From positions 1 to 32,787 of the forward strand of contig JBFELL010000010.1 in assembly GCA_041552135.1 (NCBI GenBank): a stretch of 32,787 nt of DNA, written 5' to 3'. Positions 8,025-16,639 of this stretch are shown here, one piece after another (within the stretch, counting starts at the first letter, position 1; every line of letters begins with the position of its first letter). Both the position numbers and the translations under genes were made by a program. Source of the DNA: SZUA-186 sp041552135 (GTDB taxonomy: Bacteria; Pseudomonadota; Gammaproteobacteria; UBA9214). The notes below the pieces were generated by a model. The model was not told where the DNA came from. It worked only from the letters and a program-made list of their open reading frames with translations, and did not search any database.

Positions 8025-8636
8025 TCACTTACAGCCCGGCTCGCTGGCAGCAATCTGTCTGGCAATTTCATCACTCAACCGGGCAACGCCGCGGCTGATG
8101 GCATCCACCAGCTCCGGGTAGCCCGGCCCGCTGGTGGGTTGCTGGTACTGGAAGTGGTTCGCGGCCAGTTCGCAGCCCTTGCTGCCGTCCAGCAGGCGCC
8201 AGACACCGTCCAGCGTGGCGGTGCTGTCGAGTTGTCCATCCAGGCGGAAGAAACGTATGCTGACCTGAAAATCCGGCTTGTAGCGGCCCGACCAGGGATG
8301 CAGGACCACGCTGTCGGTATTCAGCCGGCCCATCAGGTTGCGGGCCAGCGTGCGGGTCAGTTCCTTGTTCAGGTCGCCGCCCCAGCGGTCAAATTCGGCC
8401 ATATCGATCCGGTTGGCATCTGTGCGCGTGACGATCTGCGGGCGGTCATAGATTTCCGGTAACGTCACCGGCCCGAGTCCGATGGACAGGGGCGTGGCTG
8501 CCGCGGCCCGCCCCGCGACCGGTTGTCCCGGGTCGGGACTGAGCAGGTAGAACTGTGCAGGGCGTGTCGGGGTGCCGATACAGGCGGCAAGGCTCAGTGT
8601 CAGTGCAATTACCGGTATGGCGTATCTGATGTTCAT
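8025..8636 (-). CDS. PqiC/YmbA-like ABC transport auxiliary lipoprotein
   Basis: The 203-residue protein is an outer-membrane lipoprotein candidate (lipobox LSLAAC, Cys about residue 19). It is followed by the ABC_trans_aux pattern: QFYLLSPD, GLGPVTLPEIYDRPQIVTR, FDRWGGDLNKELTRTLARNL and a C-terminal helix with SDEIARQIA. In E. coli PqiC partners the MCE protein PqiB in the periplasm. It lies ten bases downstream of pqiB. I chose the ATG at 8636 because it begins the signal peptide; the longer frame runs into the end of pqiB without a signal. Confidence 0.88.
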   Translation of the reverse strand: MNIRYAIPVIALTLSLAACIGTPTRPAQFYLLSPDPGQPVAGRAAAATPLSIGLGPVTLPEIYDRPQIVTRTDANRIDMAEFDRWGGDLNKELTRTLARNLMGRLNTDSVVLHPWSGRYKPDFQVSIRFFRLDGQLDSTATLDGVWRLLDGSKGCELAANHFQYQQPTSGPGYPELVDAISRGVARLSDEIARQIAASEPGCK

Positions 8637-8646
8637 GCTGTATCCC

Positions 8647-10290
8647 CTATGGATTGCCCTTGCCCTTGATGAGGGCTTCCGGATGACGTTCCAGGTACTC
8701 GGACATGACCCGGATGGAGCGGGCCGCCGCGGTGATCTCGACCAGGGCATTGTAGAGTTCATTGCCGATTTCGCCGTCGGTCGAGGCCATGGCCCTGATC
8801 GAGGAAAGCGTCGCGTGGGCCTCCTCGATGGTGGCCTGGAGTTCGCTCGCCAGTGCCGGGGCGTTCTGGCCGAGTGTGCCGACGAGCTCGTTGGTGGATG
8901 CCATTAGCTCATTGAGGTTGCTCAGCGTGTCTTCCAGCCTGGCTGCCTCGAGCTTGTCGATGATCTTGTTGAAGCCGATCAGGATGCCCTCGAGCGGGTT
9001 AGGCAGCGTGGGAATCTCCGGATACTCTCCGTCCATCACCAATGATGCGGGGTCAGCATCCGGGAAGAATTCGAGATCGACGTACAGCGCGCCTGTTATC
9101 AGGTTGCCGGTCTGCAGGCGCGCGCGCATACCCTTTTCCCTGACGGCGTATGCGACGCGCTTGACCGTTTCCCTCAGCGTCTCCTCCTGGATTTCCACGG
9201 CAGAGACGGCCTTGTCGACGAGGGCAAAGTTTTGCAGGCGTTCGGGTTCGAGGTCGATCAGAACGATAGGAATGGTGACACCCTCATGCTCAGGATCATA
9301 GCCGATTTCAATTGATTTGACTGTGCCAAGCCGTATGCCGCGGAACTCGACGGGAGCCCCGGGCGCCAGACCCCGCACCGAGCCGCTGTAGCGGGTGATG
9401 AATGTATGAGCGATGGTGATCGGGTCTTCCAGGATATCGCCATGGTTGTCGTACAGCGTGAATACCGTGCCTGCTTGTGCGGCCGGGCTGTCAGCATGTT
9501 TCGGCAGTGTCTCGAAGGCGATACCACCAGTGAGCAGCGAGACAATGGACTCCATCTCGAGCTGCATACCGGTTGCACTGAGGGTCAGATTGACACCGCC
9601 GGCATTCCAGAAACGGGTGCCCTCGCGGATGTACTGATCATGGGGCGCCCGCACGAAAAAGCCGATATCCACATGGCTGTGATCGTCAGACAGCCTGTAC
9701 TCGGTAATCTCCCCGACATCGAACTGGCGGAAGTAGACGGGCGCACCGATAGAAACCGAGCCCAGCTTCTTTGCGCGCAGCTGGTAGCTGGTCCCCTCCA
9801 CGTCAGCGGTCACCACCGGCGGTTTTTCCAGACCGATGAATTTTTCCGCCGGTTTGCCCTCCTGGCTCGGCTCCATGGCGATATAGGCGCCGCTGACCAG
9901 TGTGCCGAGGCCGGAGACTCCGCCGGCACCGATGCGTGGTTTCACGACCCAGAAGCGTGTTTGATCCGTGAGAAAGTCTTTCGTACCCGGGTTCATGACC
10001 ACCTTGAGCAGGATACGTGAAATGTCATCTGAAAAGTTGACACTGTCCACCTTGCCGACCTCGACGTCCCGGTACTTGATCCTGGTCTTGCCGGCCTGGA
10101 TGCCTTCAGCGGTCTCGAAACTGATGGTGATGGAAGGGCCGGTCTCGGAGACGGTCTTGTAGATCAGCCAGGCGCCTACGAGGACCGCGACCAGCGGCAG
10201 CAGCCAGATAACAGGGAAACCCTTGTGTTCCTCGTCGATGACGGCTTCCGCTACGGCGTTCGTGTCCCGGGGGTTGTCAGGTGTTGCCAT
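8647..10290 (-). CDS. pqiB: PqiB-type MCE intermembrane lipid-transport protein
   Basis: This 547-residue protein (E. coli PqiB is about the same length) has one N-terminal membrane helix (about 27-46, FPVIWLLPLVAVLVGAW). Three MCE/MlaD domains follow: near 55-150 (IKYRDVEVGKV), 165-260 (PVYFRQFDVGEI) and 290-400 (PVEFRGIRLGTV). A C-terminal helical region ends near RHPEALIKG. PqiB hexamers form a tube spanning the periplasm that is thought to move lipids between membranes. The start overlaps the end of the upstream PqiA half by 14 bases, and GGAG lies just before the ATG. Confidence 0.93.
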   Translation of the reverse strand: MATPDNPRDTNAVAEAVIDEEHKGFPVIWLLPLVAVLVGAWLIYKTVSETGPSITISFETAEGIQAGKTRIKYRDVEVGKVDSVNFSDDISRILLKVVMNPGTKDFLTDQTRFWVVKPRIGAGGVSGLGTLVSGAYIAMEPSQEGKPAEKFIGLEKPPVVTADVEGTSYQLRAKKLGSVSIGAPVYFRQFDVGEITEYRLSDDHSHVDIGFFVRAPHDQYIREGTRFWNAGGVNLTLSATGMQLEMESIVSLLTGGIAFETLPKHADSPAAQAGTVFTLYDNHGDILEDPITIAHTFITRYSGSVRGLAPGAPVEFRGIRLGTVKSIEIGYDPEHEGVTIPIVLIDLEPERLQNFALVDKAVSAVEIQEETLRETVKRVAYAVREKGMRARLQTGNLITGALYVDLEFFPDADPASLVMDGEYPEIPTLPNPLEGILIGFNKIIDKLEAARLEDTLSNLNELMASTNELVGTLGQNAPALASELQATIEEAHATLSSIRAMASTDGEIGNELYNALVEITAAARSIRVMSEYLERHPEALIKGKGNP

Positions 10291-10897
10291 CGTGTACTCC
10301 GTGGTTGTCCCAGATCAGGCGTGGATCAAACGCCATCGCCGCCAGCATCGTGAGTATAACCACGGATGCGAAGGCAACGGCACCCATAGCCGGCTGGATG
10401 GTGGCCAGCTCGCCCACCTGTACCAGGGCCGCCATCAGGGCGACGACAAAGACGTCGACCATCGACCAGCGCCCGACCAGTTCGGTGATGCGGTAAAGCC
10501 GGGTACGCTGGTTCTTGCGAAGGGGTGATTTGCGCTGCACCGACAGCAGCAGGTAGGTCAGGGCAAGCATTTTCAGCAGGGGCACCAGCACGCTGGCGGT
10601 GAAGATCACCAGTGCCAGCGGCCAGTCGCCGTGTTTCAGGAAATAGATCACGCCGCTCATGATGGTGTCCGACTGGGTGTTGCCCAGCGAGGTCACGGTC
10701 ATGATCGGCAGGACATTGGCCGGCAGGTACATGGCAATCGCGGCGAGCAGCAGGGCCCAGGTGTTGCGGATGCTGTTGGTCTTGCGCAGGTGTACGGCAT
10801 CGCCACAGCGCGGGCAGCTGGTGTGTTTCCCCGGCGTCAACTGCAGCAGCAGGCCACAGGTGTGGCAGCTCGCCAGCGACCGGTCAATGGCTCGCAT
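10277..10897 (-). CDS. pqiA: PqiA domain protein, second (C-terminal-type) half
   Basis: This 206-residue inner-membrane protein corresponds to one PqiA domain. It has a zinc-ribbon-like CHTCG...CPRCG pair (about residues 11-32), then four membrane helices with the family motif YLPANVLPIMTV near 57-68 and RWSMVDVFVVALMA near 143-156. E. coli PqiA carries two such domains in one chain; here they are separate genes. It overlaps both neighbours by 14 bases, so translation is probably coupled. The family is the membrane partner of MCE protein PqiB. Confidence 0.9.
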   Translation of the reverse strand: MRAIDRSLASCHTCGLLLQLTPGKHTSCPRCGDAVHLRKTNSIRNTWALLLAAIAMYLPANVLPIMTVTSLGNTQSDTIMSGVIYFLKHGDWPLALVIFTASVLVPLLKMLALTYLLLSVQRKSPLRKNQRTRLYRITELVGRWSMVDVFVVALMAALVQVGELATIQPAMGAVAFASVVILTMLAAMAFDPRLIWDNHGVHDGNT

Positions 10898-11537
10898 GCG
10901 CGGCCTCCCTGCGGAGTCCGATTTTATACCATAGCAGCTGCGGCTCGAGTGCGGCCGATGCGGCGGCGTAGACGAAGATCAGGGCGACGAAGGCATACAG
11001 TGACAGGCCGATGTGCATGGTGGCCATGCCCGCCAGCTTCACGAAGGAGACCAGCACCCCGAGCATGAACACATCCAGCATGCCCCAGGGTTCAAGATGA
11101 CTGACCCAGGAGAGTGTGGTTCGCAGCCCCGGCAGCTGCAGGCGCAGGCGCACACCGAGCAGCACGTACAGGCAGCTCGCAATGACCAGCGCTGGCCCCA
11201 GCACGCTGGTGATCAGCACCACGACGGCCAGTTCGCCCATGCCGTCGTTGTACAGGGCGATCGAGGCGCCCAGCAGAGTGGTCATTTCCTCGCGCCCCTC
11301 AATGTCCAGGGTGAGGAAGGGGAAGACGTTGGCGAATACGAAGAGGATGGCCGCCGCCAGATACAGGGCAATGGGCCGGTCCAGGCCGCCTTTGGGGTAG
11401 TCCAGCAGCACTGCATTACAGGTGCCGCAGCGCAGGGTGCGGCCGGGACGCAGGGCCGGCAGGCGATGCAGCGTGTCGCACTCGTGGCAGGCCACGAGCG
11501 CGGCATCGGCCCCAATGCTCCCCGCTGGCAGATTCAT
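10884..11537 (-). CDS. pqiA: PqiA domain protein, first (N-terminal-type) half
   Basis: The 217-residue protein is the companion PqiA domain. It has CHECD and CGTCN metal-binding-like pairs near residues 17-41, then helices containing FANVFPFLTLDIEG, and the conserved PWGMLDVFMLGVLVSFVKL. I chose the ATG at 11537 because AGGAAA lies upstream and the conserved part follows soon after. An extra 22 codons are possible but would begin with non-family sequence. It is the first gene of the minus-strand Pqi operon. Confidence 0.88.
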   Translation of the reverse strand: MNLPAGSIGADAALVACHECDTLHRLPALRPGRTLRCGTCNAVLLDYPKGGLDRPIALYLAAAILFVFANVFPFLTLDIEGREEMTTLLGASIALYNDGMGELAVVVLITSVLGPALVIASCLYVLLGVRLRLQLPGLRTTLSWVSHLEPWGMLDVFMLGVLVSFVKLAGMATMHIGLSLYAFVALIFVYAAASAALEPQLLWYKIGLRREAAHASH

Positions 11538-11596
11538 GGCATGGTTTCCTGTGAGATTCAGAGGGTTGATGCCCGTTGGGTAAGGTGCGGATATTC

Positions 11597-11625
11597 TTGA
11601 CAATACTAGTACATTTCAGGATCAT
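11597..11625 (+). promoter_or_regulatory. Possible promoter in the divergent pqi/hydrolase region
   Basis: A perfect -35 hexamer TTGACA (11597-11602) is followed after 17 bases by GATCAT (four of six matches). It points toward the hydrolase-mlaA operon but would leave a leader of about 180 bases, so it is tentative. The rest of 11538-11814 holds no gene I can support. Confidence 0.3.
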
Positions 11626-11814
11626 GCTCTAGTTATCCAGGGAATGACAGGTCTTATGCAGTCTTTGTCACTTTCAAGGCCGGAATGTCGGTATGGCACA
11701 AAAAGACAAGACGGCCATCATCGCCTGCTGCCATAATTCTCCCGTCGCGCATCATAAACACTGTATTACCCGAAGCAGTAGCTGACAGGTCACTACAGCA
11801 CGGTGGACATATAC

Positions 11815-13077
11815 ATGAAGCCATACCAGAAACTGCTGCTCAGTCTCGTCGCAGCCCTCTTTTTCAGCAATGTGCTGGCCTACGATTTCCCCATAGAGAA
11901 CCGCTGGAAAGCCACGGTTGTCGGTACACCACCGGACTACCGGGCGGAGCTGCCGGAAAAGATCCCGCTGAAAAAACGCCGCATCGAGATCCTCGATCGC
12001 GAGGTGCCAGAGGTGCTCTGGCATGATAAGGAGCTGCGCTATTCCTATGCGCTGCAAAAGGGGCCCGCACCGCTGGTATTCATGATTGCCGGCACGGGCG
12101 CCTCCTATGACGGCGGCAAGAACACCAACATGGGCAAGGCCTTTTACGATGCCGGCTTCCACATCGTATCCATATCCTCGCCCACCCACATGAATTTCCT
12201 GGTTGCGGCCAACTCAACCGGCGTGCCCGGCCATGCCTACCAGGATGCCGAGGACCTCTACCGGGTCATGGAGACGATCTGGGATACGCTGAAAGACCGG
12301 ATCGAGGTGACCGATTTCTACGTCACCGGCTACAGCCTGGGGGGCTTCAATACCGCCTTCGTGACAAAGCTGGACGAAGAGCGGCAGGTGTTCAATTTCA
12401 GGAAGGCCCTGCTGATCAACCCGCCGGTGCGGCTCTACAGCTCCATATCCATGCTGGACCGGATGCTGGAGAACATTCCCGGTGGCGTCGACAACTTTTA
12501 CCAGTTCTATGACCGGCTGGTGCAGGAGATCGGCCGGGTCTACAAGCGGACCGACACCGTCGAGATCGGCGAGGATTTCCTCTACCAGGCCTTCAATGCG
12601 GTGAATCCGGACAACGAGGAACTGGCCGCGCTGATCGGTGTGTCCTTCCGCATCTCCTCGGCCAACATGGCCTACGCCTCGGATCTCATGACCGATTTCG
12701 GCTACATCAAACCGGCGAACATGATCATGACGAAAAACTCGTCACCGGGCCTGATGATGCCCGTTGCACACCGTCTCGGATTCACCGATTTCTTTCATGC
12801 CTACTTCTTCCCGTATCACCAGGCGAGGGATCCTTCTCTGACGCGCAGAAGCCTCATCGAGGCCATGAGCCTGACCGATATCGAGGACTATCTGCGCAGC
12901 GCCGAGAAGATCGAGGTCATGCACAACGAGGATGACATCATCCTCGCACCCGGTGAAATCGATTTCTTCCCGAGGGTATTCGGTGACCGGGCCATGATTT
13001 ACCCAAGGGGCGGCCACTGCGGCAACATGGACTACCCGGACAATGTCGCTCACATGATCGGTGTGTTCCAGGAATAG
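11815..13077 (+). CDS. Exported alpha/beta hydrolase (serine esterase/lipase-like)
   Basis: This 420-residue protein has a signal peptide (MKPYQKLLLSLVAALFFSNVLA, cleaved before YDFP). It also has an alpha/beta-hydrolase fold: oxyanion region PLVFMIAGTGASYDG, nucleophile elbow GYSLGG (Ser174), acid HNEDD (Asp373 or 374) and catalytic His401 in GGHCG. It should act in the periplasm. It lies ten bases before mlaA, so a lipid or acyl ester is a plausible substrate, but this is inference from context. I took the ATG at 11815, which has GGTGGA upstream, over a GTG four codons earlier. No specific lipase family is recognised. Confidence 0.8.
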   Translation: MKPYQKLLLSLVAALFFSNVLAYDFPIENRWKATVVGTPPDYRAELPEKIPLKKRRIEILDREVPEVLWHDKELRYSYALQKGPAPLVFMIAGTGASYDGGKNTNMGKAFYDAGFHIVSISSPTHMNFLVAANSTGVPGHAYQDAEDLYRVMETIWDTLKDRIEVTDFYVTGYSLGGFNTAFVTKLDEERQVFNFRKALLINPPVRLYSSISMLDRMLENIPGGVDNFYQFYDRLVQEIGRVYKRTDTVEIGEDFLYQAFNAVNPDNEELAALIGVSFRISSANMAYASDLMTDFGYIKPANMIMTKNSSPGLMMPVAHRLGFTDFFHAYFFPYHQARDPSLTRRSLIEAMSLTDIEDYLRSAEKIEVMHNEDDIILAPGEIDFFPRVFGDRAMIYPRGGHCGNMDYPDNVAHMIGVFQE

Positions 13078-13087
13078 GGCAGGGACT

Positions 13088-13864
13088 ATGACAAAGACAA
13101 AGAACAGCCTGCCAGGCCGGTTACTGATGGCGTTCCTGCTCGCCGCCAGCCTGCTGGTCACGGGATGCAGTACCGTGCCGTTACAGGTCGGCGATACGCT
13201 CGAGGAGCCGGTCTTTTCGGCAGAGCGCATCGTTCGGGAAGATACCGGTTATGTCGAAACCTTTCCTGATCCCTGGGAGGGTTTCAATCGCACCATGTAC
13301 CGGTTCAACTACCGCTTCGACAGGTACGTTTTCCTGCCGGCAGTGAGTGCCTACCAGGCCGTGATGCCTGACTTTGCCGAGAAGGGGGTGCACAACTTCT
13401 TTACCAACTTCCGGCAAATCAGCACCCTGATAAACAGCATCCTGCAGTTCGAGGGGGCCAAGGCCCTGGAGACGACCTCACGCCCGCTGGTGAATACCAC
13501 TATCGGCGTACTCGGACTGTTCGACTGGGCGTCCCCCATGGGCATCCCCTACCACCAGGAGGATTTCGGGCAGACGCTGGGTGTCTGGGGCGTGGGCAGC
13601 GGTCCGTACCTCGTGCTGCCGATCCTGGGTCCCTCATCGGTGCGTGACGGTACCGGGCTGCTGGTTGATGCTGTTGTCAGGAACGAGATACGTAACGAGA
13701 TCGTCGATCTCGAGACCTGGCAGGAGTGGACCTGGACGATTCTCGACGCCATTGACACCCGCGCCCATGTCGCGTTCCGGTACTACGAGACGGGCTCGCC
13801 GTTCGAGTATGAGTGGGTGCGCATGCTCTACAGCACCAAACGTCAACTGGACATAGAAAAGTAG
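13088..13864 (+). CDS. mlaA: MlaA (VacJ) outer-membrane phospholipid-trafficking lipoprotein
   Basis: This 258-residue protein has a lipobox LLVTGC (Cys27) and the MlaA core: DPWEGFNRTMYRFNY (near 65-79), the segment NFRQISTLINSILQ, and the closing GQTLGVWGVGSGPYLVLP and GPSSVRDG motifs. MlaA forms a ring in the outer membrane. With the Mla pathway it removes misplaced phospholipids from the outer leaflet. The ATG at 13088 starts the signal peptide; a longer frame lies within the hydrolase gene. No mlaBCDEF genes are nearby. It is sandwiched between an exported hydrolase and a solute-binding protein. Confidence 0.95.
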   Translation: MTKTKNSLPGRLLMAFLLAASLLVTGCSTVPLQVGDTLEEPVFSAERIVREDTGYVETFPDPWEGFNRTMYRFNYRFDRYVFLPAVSAYQAVMPDFAEKGVHNFFTNFRQISTLINSILQFEGAKALETTSRPLVNTTIGVLGLFDWASPMGIPYHQEDFGQTLGVWGVGSGPYLVLPILGPSSVRDGTGLLVDAVVRNEIRNEIVDLETWQEWTWTILDAIDTRAHVAFRYYETGSPFEYEWVRMLYSTKRQLDIEK

Positions 13865-13873
13865 GAGATGCTG

Positions 13874-15025
13874 ATGCGAGCTCGTCTTATCGGTATGGCA
13901 CTGGCAGGACTCTGCCTGCTGCTGGGTATGTCGGTCAGCCAGGCGGCCGAGCCGATTCGGGTTGGTGTCACCGCATCGCTGACCGGTGCCTACGCCAAGC
14001 TGGGCCAGGACCAGCTCAGTGGCATTCGCATGTGGGCGGACGACATCAATGCCCGTGGTGCACTGCTGGGGCGCAAGGTCGAGATCGTCCACTATGATGA
14101 TGCCTCCGACCCGGAGAAGAGCGCCGCACTCTATGAGCGTCTGATTACCCAGGACAAGGTCGACCTGCTGCTCGGGCCGTATTCCTCCGATATCACGCTC
14201 GCGGCCAGCCGGGTTGCCGAGCGGCACAACTTCCCCATGGTGGCAACCGGTGCATCATCGGAAACTATCTGGGAACAGGGCTTTAGCAACATTTTCCAGA
14301 TCGATGCGCCGGCCACTGATTACATGAAGCTGCCGCTGGGACTGGCAAACGAAAAGGGGCTGAAGCGCATCGCCCTGGTCTATGCCGATACCGAGTTCCC
14401 GCGTGAGGTCGCTGAGGGTGCCCGGAAGATGGCTGCCAGCCACGGCATGCAGATCGTACTGGACGAGGCCTACCCGCGGGACAGCCTGGAATTCGGCGGC
14501 ATCGCCGCACGCCTGAAGGCGGCCGCTCCCGATGTGGTGATCGGCGGAACCTATTTCAAGGATTCAGTGGCGCTGGTTCGGGCTATCCGCAGTGTCGGTC
14601 TGAAACCCGAGATCACGGTTATGACCGTTGGCCCCGCGCAGGAGGCCTTTGGCCGGCAGCTCGGTGATGACGCCAATGGCGTTATGGGAGCTATCGCCTG
14701 GATGCGTAGCGGCAAGATGCCACTGGCCTATGATTTTTCCTTCCGTTACAAGGAGAAATACGGTCACAACGCCGCGGTGCACGCGGCCTATGGTTACGGC
14801 GGTGGCCAGGTACTGGAGGCCGCAGTGAGGCTGGCCGGATCGCTGGACAGGGATGCTGTCCGCGAGCAGCTCAAGACCATGAAGTTCCGTTCCCTGCTGG
14901 GACATTACCGCGTCGATGAAGCTGGCCGCCAGACAGCCAAGAATACCTATGTCATGCAGTGGCAGGACGGTTTTCGACTGCTGGTCATGCCGGAGGATAT
15001 CGCCGACAGCTTGGTCAAGTACTAG
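13874..15025 (+). CDS. Branched-chain-amino-acid-type ABC substrate-binding protein (Peripla_BP_6)
   Basis: The 383-residue protein has a signal peptide (MRARLIGMAL to VSQA, mature end AEPIRVG). It has the LivK-like fold: IRVGVTASLTGAYAKLG, GRKVEIVHYDDASDPEK, DLLLGPYSSDITLA, and a closing YHAAYGYGGGQ-type region. I prefer the ATG at 13874 because AGGAG lies six bases upstream; an ATG two codons earlier abuts the same site. It begins just after mlaA, whose stop overlaps the ribosome-binding site, and no permease or ATPase gene follows. The ligand is unknown. The position after mlaA hints at a lipid-related or regulatory role, though this is speculative. Confidence 0.85.
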   Translation: MRARLIGMALAGLCLLLGMSVSQAAEPIRVGVTASLTGAYAKLGQDQLSGIRMWADDINARGALLGRKVEIVHYDDASDPEKSAALYERLITQDKVDLLLGPYSSDITLAASRVAERHNFPMVATGASSETIWEQGFSNIFQIDAPATDYMKLPLGLANEKGLKRIALVYADTEFPREVAEGARKMAASHGMQIVLDEAYPRDSLEFGGIAARLKAAAPDVVIGGTYFKDSVALVRAIRSVGLKPEITVMTVGPAQEAFGRQLGDDANGVMGAIAWMRSGKMPLAYDFSFRYKEKYGHNAAVHAAYGYGGGQVLEAAVRLAGSLDRDAVREQLKTMKFRSLLGHYRVDEAGRQTAKNTYVMQWQDGFRLLVMPEDIADSLVKY

Positions 15026-15177
15026 CCTCCCCCCGGAGAGCCGAATGCCACGGCGATGTTTGGCCTGCCGGTTTAAAAGTCCCTTCGAATCAATAAGAAG
15101 CAATCCCTGATTAAAGCTGTTATCGGGTATGGCCGACAGGTTGTTGTCTCTCTGAATCCAGTTAATAAGGTATCAAT

Positions 15178-16455
15178 ATGCAGGACATCAGCACAGCCAG
15201 GATCGGCATCGTGGGCCTGGGGTACGTGGGGTTACCGCTCGCCATTGAATTCGGCAAGAAGTATCCGACCACCGGCCTCGACGTCAAGACAAAACGAATC
15301 GACGAACTGAGGTCCGGCGTCGACAGCACCTGCGAGGTGGACGCCGATGAACTGGCCGAAGCCGGCCAGTTATCCTTCACCAGCCATATCGGCGACCTGG
15401 CCGACTGCGATGTCTACATCGTCACCGTTCCGACCCCGATCGATGCCTTCAAGCGCCCCGACCTGTCGGCGCTGGAGAAGGCGAGCGAGGCAGTCGGCAG
15501 GGTGCTGATGGCGGGTGACATCGTCATCTATGAGTCCACGGTTTATCCGGGTGCCACCGAGGAAGTCTGTGTGCCGATTCTCGAGGCTACATCCGGCCTG
15601 GTATTCAACCGGGATTTTCATGCCGGCTACAGTCCCGAGCGCATCAATCCGGGAGACAAGGAACACCGTGTCAGCACCATACTGAAGGTCACCTCCGGGT
15701 CAACCCCGGAGGCGGCGGCCTTTGTCGATGCCCTGTATGGCAGTGTTATCCAGGCCGGCACGCACCTGGCCAGCAGCATCCGGGTCGCCGAGGCCGCCAA
15801 GGTCATCGAAAATACGCAGCGCGACCTGAACATCGCCCTGATCAACGAGTTGTCCCTGATTTTCAACCGCATGGGCATCGACACCCACGAGGTACTGGAG
15901 GCGGCCGGTACCAAATGGAACTTTCTGCCGTTCCGCCCGGGCCTGGTCGGCGGGCACTGTATCGGGGTTGATCCCTACTACCTGACCCACAAGGCACAGG
16001 AAATCGGCTATCACCCGGAAATCATCCTGGCCGGCCGGCGCATCAATGATGCCATGGGCAGCTATGTCGCCGAGCAGGTCGTCAAACTGATGCTGCGGCG
16101 CAAGATACAGGTCACCGGTTCCAGGGTGCTTGTGCTGGGACTGGCGTTCAAGGAAAATTGCCCGGACCTGCGCAATTCCCGGGTAATCGATGTCATCAGC
16201 GAACTGCGGGGTTACAATATCCAGGTCGATGTCTGTGATCCCTGGGTAGAGCCCGGTGAGGCAGAAGAGGAGTATGGCATCCGCCTGGCCTCCGGGCCCG
16301 AGCAGGGAGCCTATGACGCCGTGATCGTGGCAGTTGCGCATGATCAGTTCATAGAAAACGGCGCCGCCGTTCTGCGAGATCTTTGCAAGCCCGACGGCAT
16401 CCTCTACGACGTCAAAGCTGTGCTGCCTGTCGCAGAGGTTGACGGCAGGCTCTAG
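15178..16455 (+). CDS. Nucleotide-sugar dehydrogenase (UDP-N-acetylhexosamine 6-dehydrogenase, TviB/WbpO-like)
   Basis: This 425-residue enzyme oxidises the C6 hydroxyl of a UDP-sugar to the uronate with two NAD+. It has the Rossmann motif GIVGLGYVG (10-18), catalytic Lys208 in VAEAAKVIEN and the Cys261 nucleophile in GGHCIGVDPYYL. A C-terminal UDP-binding domain begins near VLVLGLAFKENCPDLRNS. The sequence style (FHAGYSPERINPGD) matches TviB/WbpO/VipA enzymes acting on UDP-GlcNAc or UDP-GalNAc rather than UDP-glucose. An AAGG site precedes the ATG. The product would feed a surface polysaccharide together with the epimerase next door; no glycosyltransferases are visible here. Confidence 0.9.
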   Translation: MQDISTARIGIVGLGYVGLPLAIEFGKKYPTTGLDVKTKRIDELRSGVDSTCEVDADELAEAGQLSFTSHIGDLADCDVYIVTVPTPIDAFKRPDLSALEKASEAVGRVLMAGDIVIYESTVYPGATEEVCVPILEATSGLVFNRDFHAGYSPERINPGDKEHRVSTILKVTSGSTPEAAAFVDALYGSVIQAGTHLASSIRVAEAAKVIENTQRDLNIALINELSLIFNRMGIDTHEVLEAAGTKWNFLPFRPGLVGGHCIGVDPYYLTHKAQEIGYHPEIILAGRRINDAMGSYVAEQVVKLMLRRKIQVTGSRVLVLGLAFKENCPDLRNSRVIDVISELRGYNIQVDVCDPWVEPGEAEEEYGIRLASGPEQGAYDAVIVAVAHDQFIENGAAVLRDLCKPDGILYDVKAVLPVAEVDGRL

Positions 16456-16639
16456 TCCGTATTTACCAATGGGGTACAAGGCAAGCCGACATCACTGACT
16501 TCGTACCCCGTTCGTAGAAATGTTCAATAACACGACCCCGCCCTGTCCAGCCCCCTCAAAGCGGGCGGGAACGCAGGCCGGAATCTCGGGATACCTGTTT
16601 ACTCCCTGGTAACAATCACAAGCTGAAGAAACCACCATT

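Noticed and set aside
16471..16509. GGGGTAC...GTACCCC inverted repeat between the two sugar-enzyme genes as a terminator
   Set aside because: Only seven pairs around a 25-base loop and no T-run, so it is a weak terminator candidate.
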